Positions 1 through 9,178 of a stretch of DNA of 64,000 bases are shown piece after piece. Every line of letters begins with the position of its first letter. Position 1 is the stretch's first letter. Source of the DNA: Porphyridium purpureum (taxonomy: Eukaryota; Rhodophyta; Bangiophyceae; Porphyridiales; Porphyridiaceae); contig VRMN01000003.1 of assembly GCA_008690995.1 (NCBI GenBank), positions 2,170,001 through 2,234,000 on the forward strand. The letters run 5' to 3'. The position numbers and the translations under genes are program-made. The notes below the pieces were generated by a model. The model searched no databases, was not told the DNA's origin, and saw only the letters and a program-made list of their open reading frames with translations.

Positions 1-1169
1 GCTGCATCTTTTTTCACTGTATCAGAGCGCTCTGGGGTTTCCGAGGCATGCGCAGGCGCGACCAAACTTGGTGGCTCAGGAGGCGCCACAAGATCTGCTT
101 CCTTCTCGTCTTCTACAGCTGGCCTCTCTGAGCTTGCGGCAGCTGCGTCCTTATCCGCCGATTCGTCTGATTCGTCCGATTCGCCACTCGAACTTGAATC
201 ATCGTCCGATGAGTCTACAAGCTTGTTGCGAGACTTCTGGCCCTTGGCCATCTCGTCCATTCGCTTCGACTTCTCGCGCTCAAGCGTTTTGTGTTGCTCC
301 CACGCTTCTTGCTCCGCGCGCTCCTTGTCCAGCTTCTCCTTCAGCTCCTTATCTTTTTGCGCTTTCTTTTCCATTGCCATTATATACGCCTTGGATTTAC
401 CCGCATAGGGATCGCCACCCGCAGCAGCAGGGGCTGGTGTTTCTGAAGCGGCCTGCGGTGCCGATGAAGACGAAGAGGAGGCTTCCCGGTTTAAGGATGA
501 ACTCGTGGCAGTCGCCGTGGCCGCAATGGTCGCGGCGCCCGCGTTTTGCCCGGCGTCATCCTCATCATGCACTGCCAGTATCGGCCGATCCTGGTAGACG
601 TCCGTCCTGGCAGAGCGTCTCAATTCATACACTTCAAGGTCCTTTTCCATATCCTTCTGGAACTGAAGCACCTTTGACCTATCGACCGTTGTGGAGCCAC
701 GACCCAGCGGCATGGCCATTTGGGTATCCACGAGACCTTCCCCGACCATCTTACTCAATTGAACAGAGGCTTTGGACTCGAGCGCGGATGCCTCTGATTC
801 TGGCGCGAGCTCCTGTCCTCCGGCTACGGCGTTCAAGAATTTAGTGAGCCTGATCTGCTCCTTCTCGGCCAGCTCTTTCTTGTGGTTGGCGACCCTGGCC
901 TGCGCCTTTTTGACGACTTCCTCGCCGTACATGTCTTGGAAATCCTCGATCCTGCGCGGGCGGGACCACCCGACTGGCACCTTACCCGTCTGCCACGACA
1001 GCAGAAACTGCTGCGCCGCAATGAAGCGCATCGCCTGCATGGTGCCATCCTTCTCTTTCTCCTCGTACACCCACGGCTTATGATCCACCAGCTCAGACGC
1101 CGCAACCATCCTCATAATCAGCACTTCCTCGGTCGCCTTGCCGGCGCCACCTGCCTTCTTCGACCCCAT
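1..1169 (-). CDS. hypothetical coiled-coil protein, N-terminal part (runs off the left edge)
   Basis: An open frame of at least 389 codons starts at the ATG at 1169 (protein begins MGSKKAGGAGKATEEVL) and is still open at base 1. I do not recognise the family. Residues 1-120 are mixed and may be folded (MVAASELVDHKPWVYEEK, then a Trp/Pro-containing stretch WSRPRRIEDF). Residues about 195-255 are Ala/Ser/Thr-rich and probably disordered. Residues about 260-315 are rich in Lys and Glu and look like a long charged helix or coiled coil, followed by an acidic Ser/Asp/Glu block. No signal peptide or membrane segment is visible. The low-complexity C-terminal half suits a nuclear or scaffold protein, but that is only composition. 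The existence of the gene is well supported by frame length and start context; its function is not. Confidence 0.75.
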   Translation of the reverse strand, partial: MGSKKAGGAGKATEEVLIMRMVAASELVDHKPWVYEEKEKDGTMQAMRFIAAQQFLLSWQTGKVPVGWSRPRRIEDFQDMYGEEVVKKAQARVANHKKELAEKEQIRLTKFLNAVAGGQELAPESEASALESKASVQLSKMVGEGLVDTQMAMPLGRGSTTVDRSKVLQFQKDMEKDLEVYELRRSARTDVYQDRPILAVHDEDDAGQNAGAATIAATATATSSSLNREASSSSSSAPQAASETPAPAAAGGDPYAGKSKAYIMAMEKKAQKDKELKEKLDKERAEQEAWEQHKTLEREKSKRMDEMAKGQKSRNKLVDSSDDDSSSSGESDESDESADKDAAAASSERPAVEDEKEADLVAPPEPPSLVAPAHASETPERSDTVKKDA

Positions 1170-2736
1170 CTTCCTTCCACCTGCCCTTGCACTTTTACTC
1201 GCTCCTTTCTTCCGCTTGTTCTTCAGCCTCTCCCTCTCCTCCCCGCTTCAAATTCTTCATGCAGCGCATCTCTTCCAATCCAACTACTACGCTCGACCTG
1301 TTCTCTATCAAATTCGTCGTGTTTACTAGGAATCCAGCCACAAAAATAAACGGGACGTTTGGCAGATTGTTCAACGAGTCTGTTGCGGGACTTACAGAGC
1401 CTCGGCACGTGTGCCGAGTGGTGTGTTTGATCCGTCTCCCTCTGGACTCGCGATCGCTTGCGGAAATGCTGGGCGTCAACAGAAAACGGACACGACGTCT
1501 TGTGCCTTGCCCCTCTGCCATCGCGCTCGACAACCTGCGCGCGCGCGCGCGTAACCGATGTGAGCTCACGAGAATTGAGCTGCGCAACTGGCCGGCACGG
1601 ATCGCAGCGCGCAGAAGTAAAAGCCTGCGTTGGCCCGCAAATCCCATCTCACCATGCATGTGAGCTGACCGAGGCCTCGCTCGGCTCCACAGATGTTCAT
1701 CACCGACCGGTCGAGAGGCTGCCCGGCGCCAGTTTCACATTGCCTACCTTTCTCGATGGCGATAAAGACAGAGCAGCACAGTGTCTTCCTTGCCACTCGT
1801 GCGTCGTGCAAGACGTCAATCACATCCTGCTGCTTCCCGTCTTCAGGCCCCGAGCTATCCAACACAACGACGCCTGCGGCGCCGCGCCTCACGCGCTTGG
1901 CGCACCAACCGCTGTACCTTGCGTGTCCACTGTACTTGTGTGAAAACCGCCCATCGGCTCTGGGTCTCTCCGCTGCGGCCTCGCAGAACGCGGCTTTTGT
2001 TCGGTAACAGCTAGGCGCTGAGGCGAGGACAAAGTTGTGTTCATGCGCGTTGTCATCCACCGATGACACATGTCGCGTGACGTCTGCTGTGGGACCGCAC
2101 CAGTCGCGCATTCTGCGCGGCCGGGGCCCGTTGGGCATGTGTTGGGTTGCGTCCGGAGCGGAAAGGTTGCCGTGCTGGGGGCCGTGGCATAGCATGGGCT
2201 TGGCGCCAGTGGAGTGGAAGCTCTTTCCAGAAGCCGTTCTAACGGCTGGCAGCATAGTTCTTCCACGCCGGCGGAAGTCGCCGGCAGCCCGAGCCAGGCG
2301 AATGCTTTTTTTGCTGCAACACGGAGGGCGATCGGTGCGAGACCGTGGGCGTGGAACGACGGCCCGAACTCACTTTGAAGGAGGAGATCTTTCGGCAAGG
2401 GCTGCACGACTGAGAAAGCAATTTTGCAGTGGTGAGCACATAACACGTTTGGTTTCGCCGGCGAAGCACGCACGTTTCAGACATGGTGCGCGTGTCCACG
2501 GTGCATAGTCGTCTGCCTCAAAATCAGAGGCGCGCGCTGTGTCCCCCTTTGCGCAGCTTGTTGCAGACTTGCAGACTACGGAATAGTTCAATGGCTGTGG
2601 AGGGGAAGCTAACGTTTCAGTTTGTAGCAAATCCGGCGCGTTTTGACGGGAACGCGCCGGATAAGCCGTGCGCGAATCGCACCGCTCAGATTGAGGTGCG
2701 ATCTTCGTAGCAAAACGGCGTTGATTCAAGGAGTAT

Positions 2737-2762
2737 GTACAGTGCGTACAATGGGTACAGTG
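2737..2762 (+). promoter_or_regulatory. triple GTACAG-motif cluster upstream of FTR1
   Basis: Three half-sites lie exactly 9 bp apart: GTACAGTG at 2737, GTACAATG at 2746 and GTACAGTG at 2755 (the last within GGTACAGTG at 2754-2762). The same core recurs in many other gaps of this window. It lies about 390 bp before the FTR1 ATG. Confidence 0.55.
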
Positions 2763-2937
2763 TGCTCATCGCGAGGATGCGGGAGGCGGGTGGGAAGCGA
2801 TGCTCCCCTAAAAGATCCACGGTACAGCTAGCCGCACGAAAGCGCGTGGACATGCCGTCGTTGGGCGGGGCGGGCAAGTCGCACAAGCTGCGCACCATCG
2901 CGCCACGTGCCTGGAGATCTCGGCGCGCGCAGTCGGT

Positions 2938-2945
2938 TATAAAAG
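2938..2945 (+). promoter_or_regulatory. TATA box, probable FTR1 core promoter
   Basis: TATAAAAG lies about 200 bp upstream of the FTR1 start at 3147, with a CACGTG core about 35 bp before it. Position and sequence fit a TATA box; the transcription start was not observed. Confidence 0.5.
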
Positions 2946-3146
2946 CGCGTGGGCGGTCGCGTTCTCCAGTGCTGGGCGGGATGGCAGAACACGCAAGGTG
3001 GTTGCAGGCAGAAGAAAGAAGGGGAGGGCCGCGCTGGACGAAATTGGTCGTCGAGCCGCACGCATTTATCGGGGTCGTTGTGCAGGCTGGGCGCCGGGGT
3101 CTCGGATCGGATTGGTGAGACGTGCGTGGAGTGACATTTGCCCAGC

Positions 3147-4772
3147 ATGGTGCAGCTGTTCAGTGTGCCGGCGTTCTTCATCGTGTTCCGCGAGGTGCTC
3201 GAGGCCGCGCTGGTGATCGGTGTGATGCTTGCGTATGTGACGCGAGCTGGCGCAGATCATCTGAAAAAATGGGTGTGGTGGGGAACAGGCGTAGGTGTAG
3301 GATGCTCCATTCTCGTGGGCCTGGGTCTCGGCATTCCTTATTGGGTCGCTGGGGACGAAGTGCTGACGGGGAAGAAAATGTACATCTTTGAAGGCTTCAT
3401 TTACTTGATCGCCGCATGCTTGATCACATGGATGATCATTTGGATGCTGATGATGGGCAAGAACTTGCGCGCCGCCGTGGAGCGCCAGATCGAAGACAAG
3501 CTTGACAAGCAGAACGCCCATTGGTGGATTTTCGGCAGCGTGTTTCTCAACGTGTTCCGCGAGGGAGTCGAAGTTGTCATCTTTATGATCGGGATCGGCG
3601 AAACTGACTGGCGTGCCATCCCAATCCCGGCAGTCCTGGGTATCATCGTTGGCGTTGTCGTGTCAATTATGCTGTTCAAGGGCCTGCTCAAGCTGAACAT
3701 TGGCGCCTTCTTCATGGCCACATCTATGATCTTGGTTGCGTTCGCGGCCGGCCTCTTCTCGCGCTCGTGGCACGAGTTTCAGGAGGCCGATTGGCTCGGC
3801 TTGTACCAGACAGACAACTCGCTTGAGAGGCCGTGGTGGAACGCCATCATGTGGTCGACCAAGGCGTGCTGCAATGACAAGGAGAACCAGTTCTTTGCCA
3901 TGTTGCGTGCGCTGTTTGGCTACCAGGATACACCCACGTACTTGGAGTTTATCACGTATTTTGGATACTGGTTCCTCTTTTCGTGGGTCACAATCTATAT
4001 TTACCGCGAGCAGGTCTTTGGCCGTCGCGACAGGACCGCATCGTTTGTGAAGACGTCAAGCTGCGTGATGGCGTTCGCGGCGTTCATCGGATGGATCTTT
4101 GCGCTGAGCTACCAGCCGGAGGAGTGGAACAATAATGTTTCTTGGATTGCCGTCATGATGACCACGTTGATGTTCTTCCTGTCCCTTGTGGCCGTTTTCA
4201 TTTCCTTCGACTTCTTTGCCTGCCGTTGGCAAGCCATTGCGCAGAGGCGCCGTGCGATTACCATCGGTGTGGCTGCTTGCTGGGCGGTGCTTCTGGTGCT
4301 CGCGTTCGCGCTGACCACGGCGCAGATGGTGTGTGGCGCAAATGTTCCGCAGTCCTCGTGCAGCCTTCCGGTCTTCTTCTACTGGAACCTTATCTTCAGC
4401 GTAGAATGGGCAACACAGGCCCAGACGACCACGCAGTACACTTCATTGGCGCTGCTCTCCATCGCGTTGGTGATCTCGATGTTCTACTGCGGCTTCCATT
4501 CGTTCTGGACATTTGTGATGGCTCGTGATATTGATCAGGATGGCCTTTACAACTACACGCCGACCGTGACGCACGACGACAAATACGGTGCGATCGAGTC
4601 GTTTGCTGACATCGAGGAGGGCATGCACACCGTGCCCGGAAAGGAGGTTGACGGTGATGACTCGAACTCGAACTCGGACTCATCGCCTGCGATGATGGAG
4701 AACGAAGACGGCACGGTCCGGTCTGAGGACGCACGAGAGGCGGAGCGGCTAGTCGATGCATCTGCTGCATGA
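3147..4772 (+). CDS. FTR1: FTR1-family high-affinity iron permease
   Basis: A 541-residue polytopic membrane protein. Two R-E-x-x-E motifs are visible: REVLE at residues 15-19 in the first membrane helix and REGVE at 138-142 in the fourth. In yeast Ftr1 such motifs carry Fe(III) through the permease. About seven hydrophobic segments follow the family pattern, with a long connecting region around 200-290. The C-terminal 60 residues are acidic and Ser/Asn-rich, probably cytosolic. It is longer than yeast Ftr1 (about 400 residues) because of the central loop and tail. The frame is open three codons upstream, but the first ATG is at 3147, directly before the conserved N-terminus (MVQLFSVPAFFIVFREVLE). 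In fungi and some algae Ftr1 pairs with a multicopper ferroxidase; none is encoded in this window. Expected site: plasma membrane. Confidence 0.93.
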   Translation: MVQLFSVPAFFIVFREVLEAALVIGVMLAYVTRAGADHLKKWVWWGTGVGVGCSILVGLGLGIPYWVAGDEVLTGKKMYIFEGFIYLIAACLITWMIIWMLMMGKNLRAAVERQIEDKLDKQNAHWWIFGSVFLNVFREGVEVVIFMIGIGETDWRAIPIPAVLGIIVGVVVSIMLFKGLLKLNIGAFFMATSMILVAFAAGLFSRSWHEFQEADWLGLYQTDNSLERPWWNAIMWSTKACCNDKENQFFAMLRALFGYQDTPTYLEFITYFGYWFLFSWVTIYIYREQVFGRRDRTASFVKTSSCVMAFAAFIGWIFALSYQPEEWNNNVSWIAVMMTTLMFFLSLVAVFISFDFFACRWQAIAQRRRAITIGVAACWAVLLVLAFALTTAQMVCGANVPQSSCSLPVFFYWNLIFSVEWATQAQTTTQYTSLALLSIALVISMFYCGFHSFWTFVMARDIDQDGLYNYTPTVTHDDKYGAIESFADIEEGMHTVPGKEVDGDDSNSNSDSSPAMMENEDGTVRSEDAREAERLVDASAA

Positions 4773-4971
4773 ATAACGTTAGGGGAGAACTCTTACGAAA
4801 GCGCAACCTTAGGTACCGGTAGTTGTTAGGCAAGGAACGAGAGTGGAAAAATTAAACGAATCTTTCCTTCGCGATGAATGCAATCCAGCGTCTAGCATCA
4901 ATCGGCCTTGCGTCTGCGTCTCCATGCCACCGCATGAAGCACAGCAACAGCTCCTAGCCTCTTTTGAGCGT

Positions 4972-4985
4972 GTACAGTGGTACTG
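4972..4985. promoter_or_regulatory. GTACAG motif, near-palindromic pair upstream of uroporphyrinogen decarboxylase
   Basis: GTACAGTG at 4972-4979 runs directly into GGTACTG, giving a near-palindromic pair about 110 bp before the ATG at 5091. The gap after FTR1 (4773-5090) holds no other feature I can support. Confidence 0.4.
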
Positions 4986-5090
4986 TTCTCTCGATCTCGG
5001 CGTCCTCAATGCGCAGCGTCAGCGCCGCGTGCAGCTGTTGAATGTGCCTCGCGAACGCGTGCGCAAGAGCTTTTCGTGATTCTGCTCACG

Positions 5091-6353
5091 ATGGTGTTGT
5101 GCGGGGCTTTTGTGTCGCCAAATGTTGGTGCTGTCTCGGACGTCGCGCACGCAAGGCACCGCCCGGTCGGTGGTCGGCGTACTGCCACGCTGAGTACGCA
5201 TCGCCGCTGCTCGCACGCGCTGCTGTGCCACGCCGCGCCGACATCGCCGGCGTCATCATCGATATCAGGCGCACAGAGTGGCGCTGACCCACTGAAGAAT
5301 GACCTCCTTCTTCGCGCCGCGCGTGGAGAACATGTCGAGCGCACCCCCGTCTGGCTCTTCCGGCAGGCCGGCCGGCACCTGCCCGAGTACAACGAGTACA
5401 AGAAGCGCACGAACAAAAATTTCCTCGAGCTGCTCCGGGACCCAAAGGATGTGGCTGAAGTCACCATGCAACCTGTGCGCAGGTACGACGTGGACGCCGC
5501 GATCTTGTTCAGCGATATTTTGGTCATTGTCGAGGCCATGGGTCTCAAAGTCGAAATGCCCGGCGGAAAGGGCATCACCGTCCCAGAACCCATCGCGTCT
5601 CCTGAAGACCTCGCCGCTCGTGTAAGTCTCAAGCTCGACGTCCAGCAGGCGCTCGGACATGTCTTGGAAGCAGTGCGCGAAATCAAGAAGGAACTGGCCG
5701 GGCGAGTACCGCTGATCGGGTTTTCGGCCGCGCCATGGACTCTGCTGTTCTACATGGTGGGTGGAAGTTCGCGGAAAAACCAGCAGAATGGAACGCAATG
5801 GCTCGAGCAGCACCCAGAGGAGAGCCGCAAACTGCTGGACGCGCTGACCGACATTGTTATCGACTACTTGTGCCTGCAGGTGGACCACGGTGCGGACATT
5901 CTTCAGGTGTTTGAGGCCATGGGGGAGTTCATCAGTGAGCCGCACTTTGAAGAGTTTGCCTTGCCGTGTCTGCAGAGAATTGTCACAGAGATTCGCGCAC
6001 GGCGGCCCGGTGTGTCTGTCATGGTTTTCCCGCGCGGCGCAAGCTACTCACTTCCCGCGCTTGCGGCGGCTGGGTACGACGTTCTGACCATCGACACGTC
6101 CACCAGCCGTCAGGAAGCGCGCGCAGCCTTCCCATCCGCAACATTACAGGGCAACTACGCGCCGTCGCTACTGGTGGACAGCAGCGCGGAGCACGTGCGC
6201 GCCACGGTACGCGAGATGCTGTCGGAATTGGGCCCGCAGCAGTTGATCGCGAACCTCGGCGAGGGCCTGACAGGCAAGGAGAAGCCGGAGCTTGTGGACG
6301 AGTTCGTACGTTCTGTGCACAACATCTCAGAAGAGCTCATCCATGGCGCCTAA
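5091..6353 (+). CDS. UROD: uroporphyrinogen III decarboxylase, probably plastid-targeted
   Basis: A 420-residue protein. Residues about 70-420 match uroporphyrinogen decarboxylase (HemE/UroD), which removes four carboxyl groups from uroporphyrinogen III to give coproporphyrinogen III, feeding haem, chlorophyll and phycobilins. The substrate-binding loop [10 protein letters not shown] lies at 91-100 and the catalytic Asp at 142 (FSDIL). Further family blocks are GFSAAPWTL and the C-terminal NLGEGL. Residues 1-65 are rich in Ala, Ser, Arg and His with few acidic residues, as expected of a plastid transit peptide; bacterial HemE lacks this extension. The frame is open upstream from 4977, but the codon there is GTG and the first in-frame ATG is 5091. 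Algae often carry more than one UROD; this one fits the plastid route. Confidence 0.93.
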   Translation: MVLCGAFVSPNVGAVSDVAHARHRPVGGRRTATLSTHRRCSHALLCHAAPTSPASSSISGAQSGADPLKNDLLLRAARGEHVERTPVWLFRQAGRHLPEYNEYKKRTNKNFLELLRDPKDVAEVTMQPVRRYDVDAAILFSDILVIVEAMGLKVEMPGGKGITVPEPIASPEDLAARVSLKLDVQQALGHVLEAVREIKKELAGRVPLIGFSAAPWTLLFYMVGGSSRKNQQNGTQWLEQHPEESRKLLDALTDIVIDYLCLQVDHGADILQVFEAMGEFISEPHFEEFALPCLQRIVTEIRARRPGVSVMVFPRGASYSLPALAAAGYDVLTIDTSTSRQEARAAFPSATLQGNYAPSLLVDSSAEHVRATVREMLSELGPQQLIANLGEGLTGKEKPELVDEFVRSVHNISEELIHGA

Positions 6354-6501
6354 TGCCTCCAACCATGGCACCACAACAGGCAGGCGCACACAAAGTCCCA
6401 TGGATTCCCTCCCATCCATGGGCCAAGTGATTAAAAATGAAGGTTAAAAAACCCGCCCACACAAATTGAGGGCGTTTTATTAGATTGTCAAAATTGGGGT
6501 T

Positions 6502-6536
6502 GTGGAGGTACAGTGCGTATCGGACAAGGTACAGCG
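6502..6536 (+). promoter_or_regulatory. GTGGAGGTACAGTG motif plus second half-site
   Basis: GTGGAGGTACAGTG at 6502-6515 is identical over 14 bases to 21489-21502 and over 13 to 13403-13415. A second core, GGTACAGCG, follows at 6528-6536. It lies about 290 bp upstream of the kinase ATG. Confidence 0.55.
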
Positions 6537-6605
6537 TGCAAAGATCTGAGCGGCTTTTGAACGCAGCAAGCCGGAGCATGTGGGCGAGGTTGCGTTGCGC
6601 GAGTG

Positions 6606-6614
6606 CGTGTGTGA

Positions 6615-6645
<31 letters not shown>
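6606..6645. repeat. GT/GA microsatellite
   Basis: A run of GT dinucleotides passes directly into a run of GA dinucleotides in the 5' flank of the YAK1-like gene. It is noncoding. Confidence 0.85.
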
Positions 6646-6802
6646 GCCGACGCGCGGAACGGTCCGCGCGCGCAATGACGGCAGCGCAGGGCATGCAGAT
6701 GCAAGTGTGTCGGTAGAAGCGAGGAGCGCGCGGAGGTCGGAGCTCACCGCACGGGATATGCCCGTGTAGCCATTCTGCCGCGGTGTGGTCAGATCTGCAA
6801 GC

Positions 6803-8896
6803 ATGCCGCCGGTGGGGAGCGAGGCTCAAGAATATCTGCTGCAGTTGCGAGAAGGTGGGCGCGAAGGGCTGGTAGACGCTGGGGGCAGTGGTCCGTGTGA
6901 CTTCCAGCAGCGTGCCGAAGAAGAAGGAAGAAGAAGACGAAGGGGTCGTGCCGCGGGCAGTCGTAGCGGCGAAGAACAGGGAGAGCACGTCCTGTCGCTG
7001 CGAGACGCTGACAGCAGTGACAGCGATTCGCGAGACCGAGCGTCGTCACTACGATCACTTCATCAACAGCAGAAACAGCGATTGCTGCTGGCTGCAAGTG
7101 TGGGACTGGTCGCGACGTACAAAACACTGCATCCGCAGTACGAGTACCGCTCGGACATGAATCCGCAGCGTGTGCTGACAAGCGACGATAAGCCCATGCA
7201 TAATCACGGGCTCGATAATCAAGGCCACGACTTGATTTTGTCGGCAAACGATATTTTGCGTGGGCCAGCCGACCAGGGCGACTACGAGGTGGAGGATCTT
7301 TTGGGCATAGGCACGTTCGGACAGGTCGTGAGCTGCAGGCATTTGCCCTCAGGCAGATCTGTGGCTGTCAAGGTGATCAAAAACCTGGCCTCGTATGAAA
7401 AGCAGGCTCGACTCGAGATGGCCATCCTCGATGAAATTCATCAGCTCGCAAGCAATACTGACACGACTCGCATCATTAAGCTCTTGAACCATTTTACCTA
7501 TGCAGGACACCTCTGCTTAGTGTTTGAGAAGCTGTCTCACAATTTGTTCGAGGTGATCCAGCAGAATAATTATCGCGGAATGGACTTGTCTGTCGTGCGC
7601 CAACTTGTGTCGCAGCTGCTTTCGGCTATGGTTGTTCTCGAAGACTTGCGCATCACGCACTGCGATATTAAGCCGGAGAACATGATGTTGGCCAAAAGTG
7701 ATCGTCTGGACATGGTATTGATTGACTTTGGCTCGGCGCGCCGGCACGAGGACAAATTGTTCTCCTACGTACAGTCGCGCTTTTACCGTGCACCTGAGGT
7801 GATTTTGGGCGGCGCTTACGACACGAAGATTGATGCGTGGAGCTTAGGCTGCGTAGCCGCCGAACTCATGCTCGGTCTGCCGCTATTTCCGGGTCAGACA
7901 GAATATAATATGCTGCAACGGATCACCGAAATGATAGGCGACGCAAGCGCTGACTTCATCGAGCGATGCCCGAATGCATACAGGTATTACGAACGCGTTG
8001 ACGACGACGATTCAGACACAAGCCAGCCATGCTCATACTATCGACTGCGACTTGAGCGTGAAGTTCGTCAAAGTATCGCATCGTCCCCAAGTACGGGCGC
8101 GGAAGGACTGGACCCGAATATGAATGTGTCGCAGAATCCAGTGGACTTGGCGGCGATGCCAAAGGCTAGTGGAGATGGAGGGAGCGCCGCAGGTTTAGGC
8201 AGTGGATCAGGGTCGTGGACCAGGTACTTCAAGCACCAAACGTTGCATGACATTATCATGATGTATCCGAATCGAAAGAGGAAAGCGGGCAGTGCGGTTG
8301 CACACGACGTGCAGGAACGAAAGCAATTTCTTGATTTTCTCCAACAGCTTTTGCGGATCGATCCCACGCAGCGATGGAGTGCAAAACAGGCAAGTATACA
8401 TCCGTTTGTGAGCTCAAGACTCGCTGCAGGTGATGTAAGGGCCGATTCTAGACCCGCTGCTGTGCGTGGGAGTGGTCCTAGCAGCGCACCCGCCCCGCAA
8501 TATACGGCGTGGAATGCACCAGGTGCGCACACAGCGAGTGGTACTCCTCGGGAGGCTTACAATCCGTTGCAACGACACCCAGGGGCAGGCGAGAGAGCTG
8601 GGCGCGTTGATGATGACGTGAATGCACCTGGCATCGATTCGCCAGGGAATTTGGAAGCTGGGCAGAGCGGGTATGATCGTTCTGTAAGAGGTCACAATCA
8701 TCAAGTGATGGTACCGAACGCAAACATCATCGAGACTTCGTCCGGGCGTGAAGGAGGTACGCCTGAGTATGGCACCACGCACGCTTGTGAAGGCTCCCAT
8801 AACGATTCAGAAGAGTGCAGAGATCCTGCGTCGAAAGCATCCGCGTCGGACTGTGCCGATGAGCTGGAGGAACTGGAAGGAGTCTTTAGTGAGTGA
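6803..8896 (+). CDS. YAK1: DYRK-family protein kinase, YAK1-like
   Basis: A 697-residue Ser/Thr kinase. The domain starts near residue 161 (YEVEDLLGIGTFGQVV) and shows the ATP-anchoring Lys at 190 (VAVKVIKN), the catalytic loop HCDIKPEN with Asp 288, DFGSA at 308 and the activation segment YVQSRFYRAPEVI with Tyr 322. DYRK kinases autophosphorylate this second-position Tyr. The run just before the domain (GLDNQGHDLILSANDIL) matches the stretch that precedes the Yak1 kinase domain in fungi and plants, which favours YAK1 over DYRK1/2. A low-complexity insert lies near 420-475. The N-terminus (1-110, Arg/Glu-rich) and the tail after about 540 look disordered. Yak1 restrains growth downstream of TOR or PKA in other eukaryotes; here that role is inferred. 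The first ATG is 6803, after an upstream GTG-led extension. Confidence 0.9.
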   Translation: MPPVGSEAQEYLLQLREGGREGLVDAGGSGPCDFQQRAEEEGRRRRRGRAAGSRSGEEQGEHVLSLRDADSSDSDSRDRASSLRSLHQQQKQRLLLAASVGLVATYKTLHPQYEYRSDMNPQRVLTSDDKPMHNHGLDNQGHDLILSANDILRGPADQGDYEVEDLLGIGTFGQVVSCRHLPSGRSVAVKVIKNLASYEKQARLEMAILDEIHQLASNTDTTRIIKLLNHFTYAGHLCLVFEKLSHNLFEVIQQNNYRGMDLSVVRQLVSQLLSAMVVLEDLRITHCDIKPENMMLAKSDRLDMVLIDFGSARRHEDKLFSYVQSRFYRAPEVILGGAYDTKIDAWSLGCVAAELMLGLPLFPGQTEYNMLQRITEMIGDASADFIERCPNAYRYYERVDDDDSDTSQPCSYYRLRLEREVRQSIASSPSTGAEGLDPNMNVSQNPVDLAAMPKASGDGGSAAGLGSGSGSWTRYFKHQTLHDIIMMYPNRKRKAGSAVAHDVQERKQFLDFLQQLLRIDPTQRWSAKQASIHPFVSSRLAAGDVRADSRPAAVRGSGPSSAPAPQYTAWNAPGAHTASGTPREAYNPLQRHPGAGERAGRVDDDVNAPGIDSPGNLEAGQSGYDRSVRGHNHQVMVPNANIIETSSGREGGTPEYGTTHACEGSHNDSEECRDPASKASASDCADELEELEGVFSE

Positions 8897-9178
8897 GCTG
8901 TGCTCAAAGGTCGGTGAAGCGAAATGACTTGACGACGTCCTGCTCGGCTGAATGAACAAATGATTAAACTGGCTATTTAAGTCCCTTCTCACACGCTATG
9001 CACAGGGAGGTACGAACGGAACTAACGTGTGCCGCAAAGTCCAGGACTCGCGTTCTGGCGCTTTGAAGAAAGACAAACTAAACACGGAGATTTACAAACG
9101 CCCAACGAAATACTTGTATGCAGCGAGCGTTTTAGCGATACTCTTTTTGTACATATCGTACAATCGGTGTCACCGTTT

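Larger units (their letters stand above)
1170..3146. other. 2-kb intergenic region upstream of FTR1
   Basis: The stretch between two divergent genes holds overlapping open frames on both strands, none with a convincing protein. It contains the GTACAG cluster at 2737-2762 and a TATA box at 2938-2945. An alternating-CG run lies near 1540-1555. I see no RNA gene or mobile element. Confidence 0.6.
6354..6802. other. 449-bp intergenic region upstream of the YAK1-like gene
   Basis: Holds the longest form of the GTACAG motif (6502-6515), a second copy at 6528 and a GT/GA microsatellite at 6606-6645. No open frame here looks like a protein. Confidence 0.6.
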
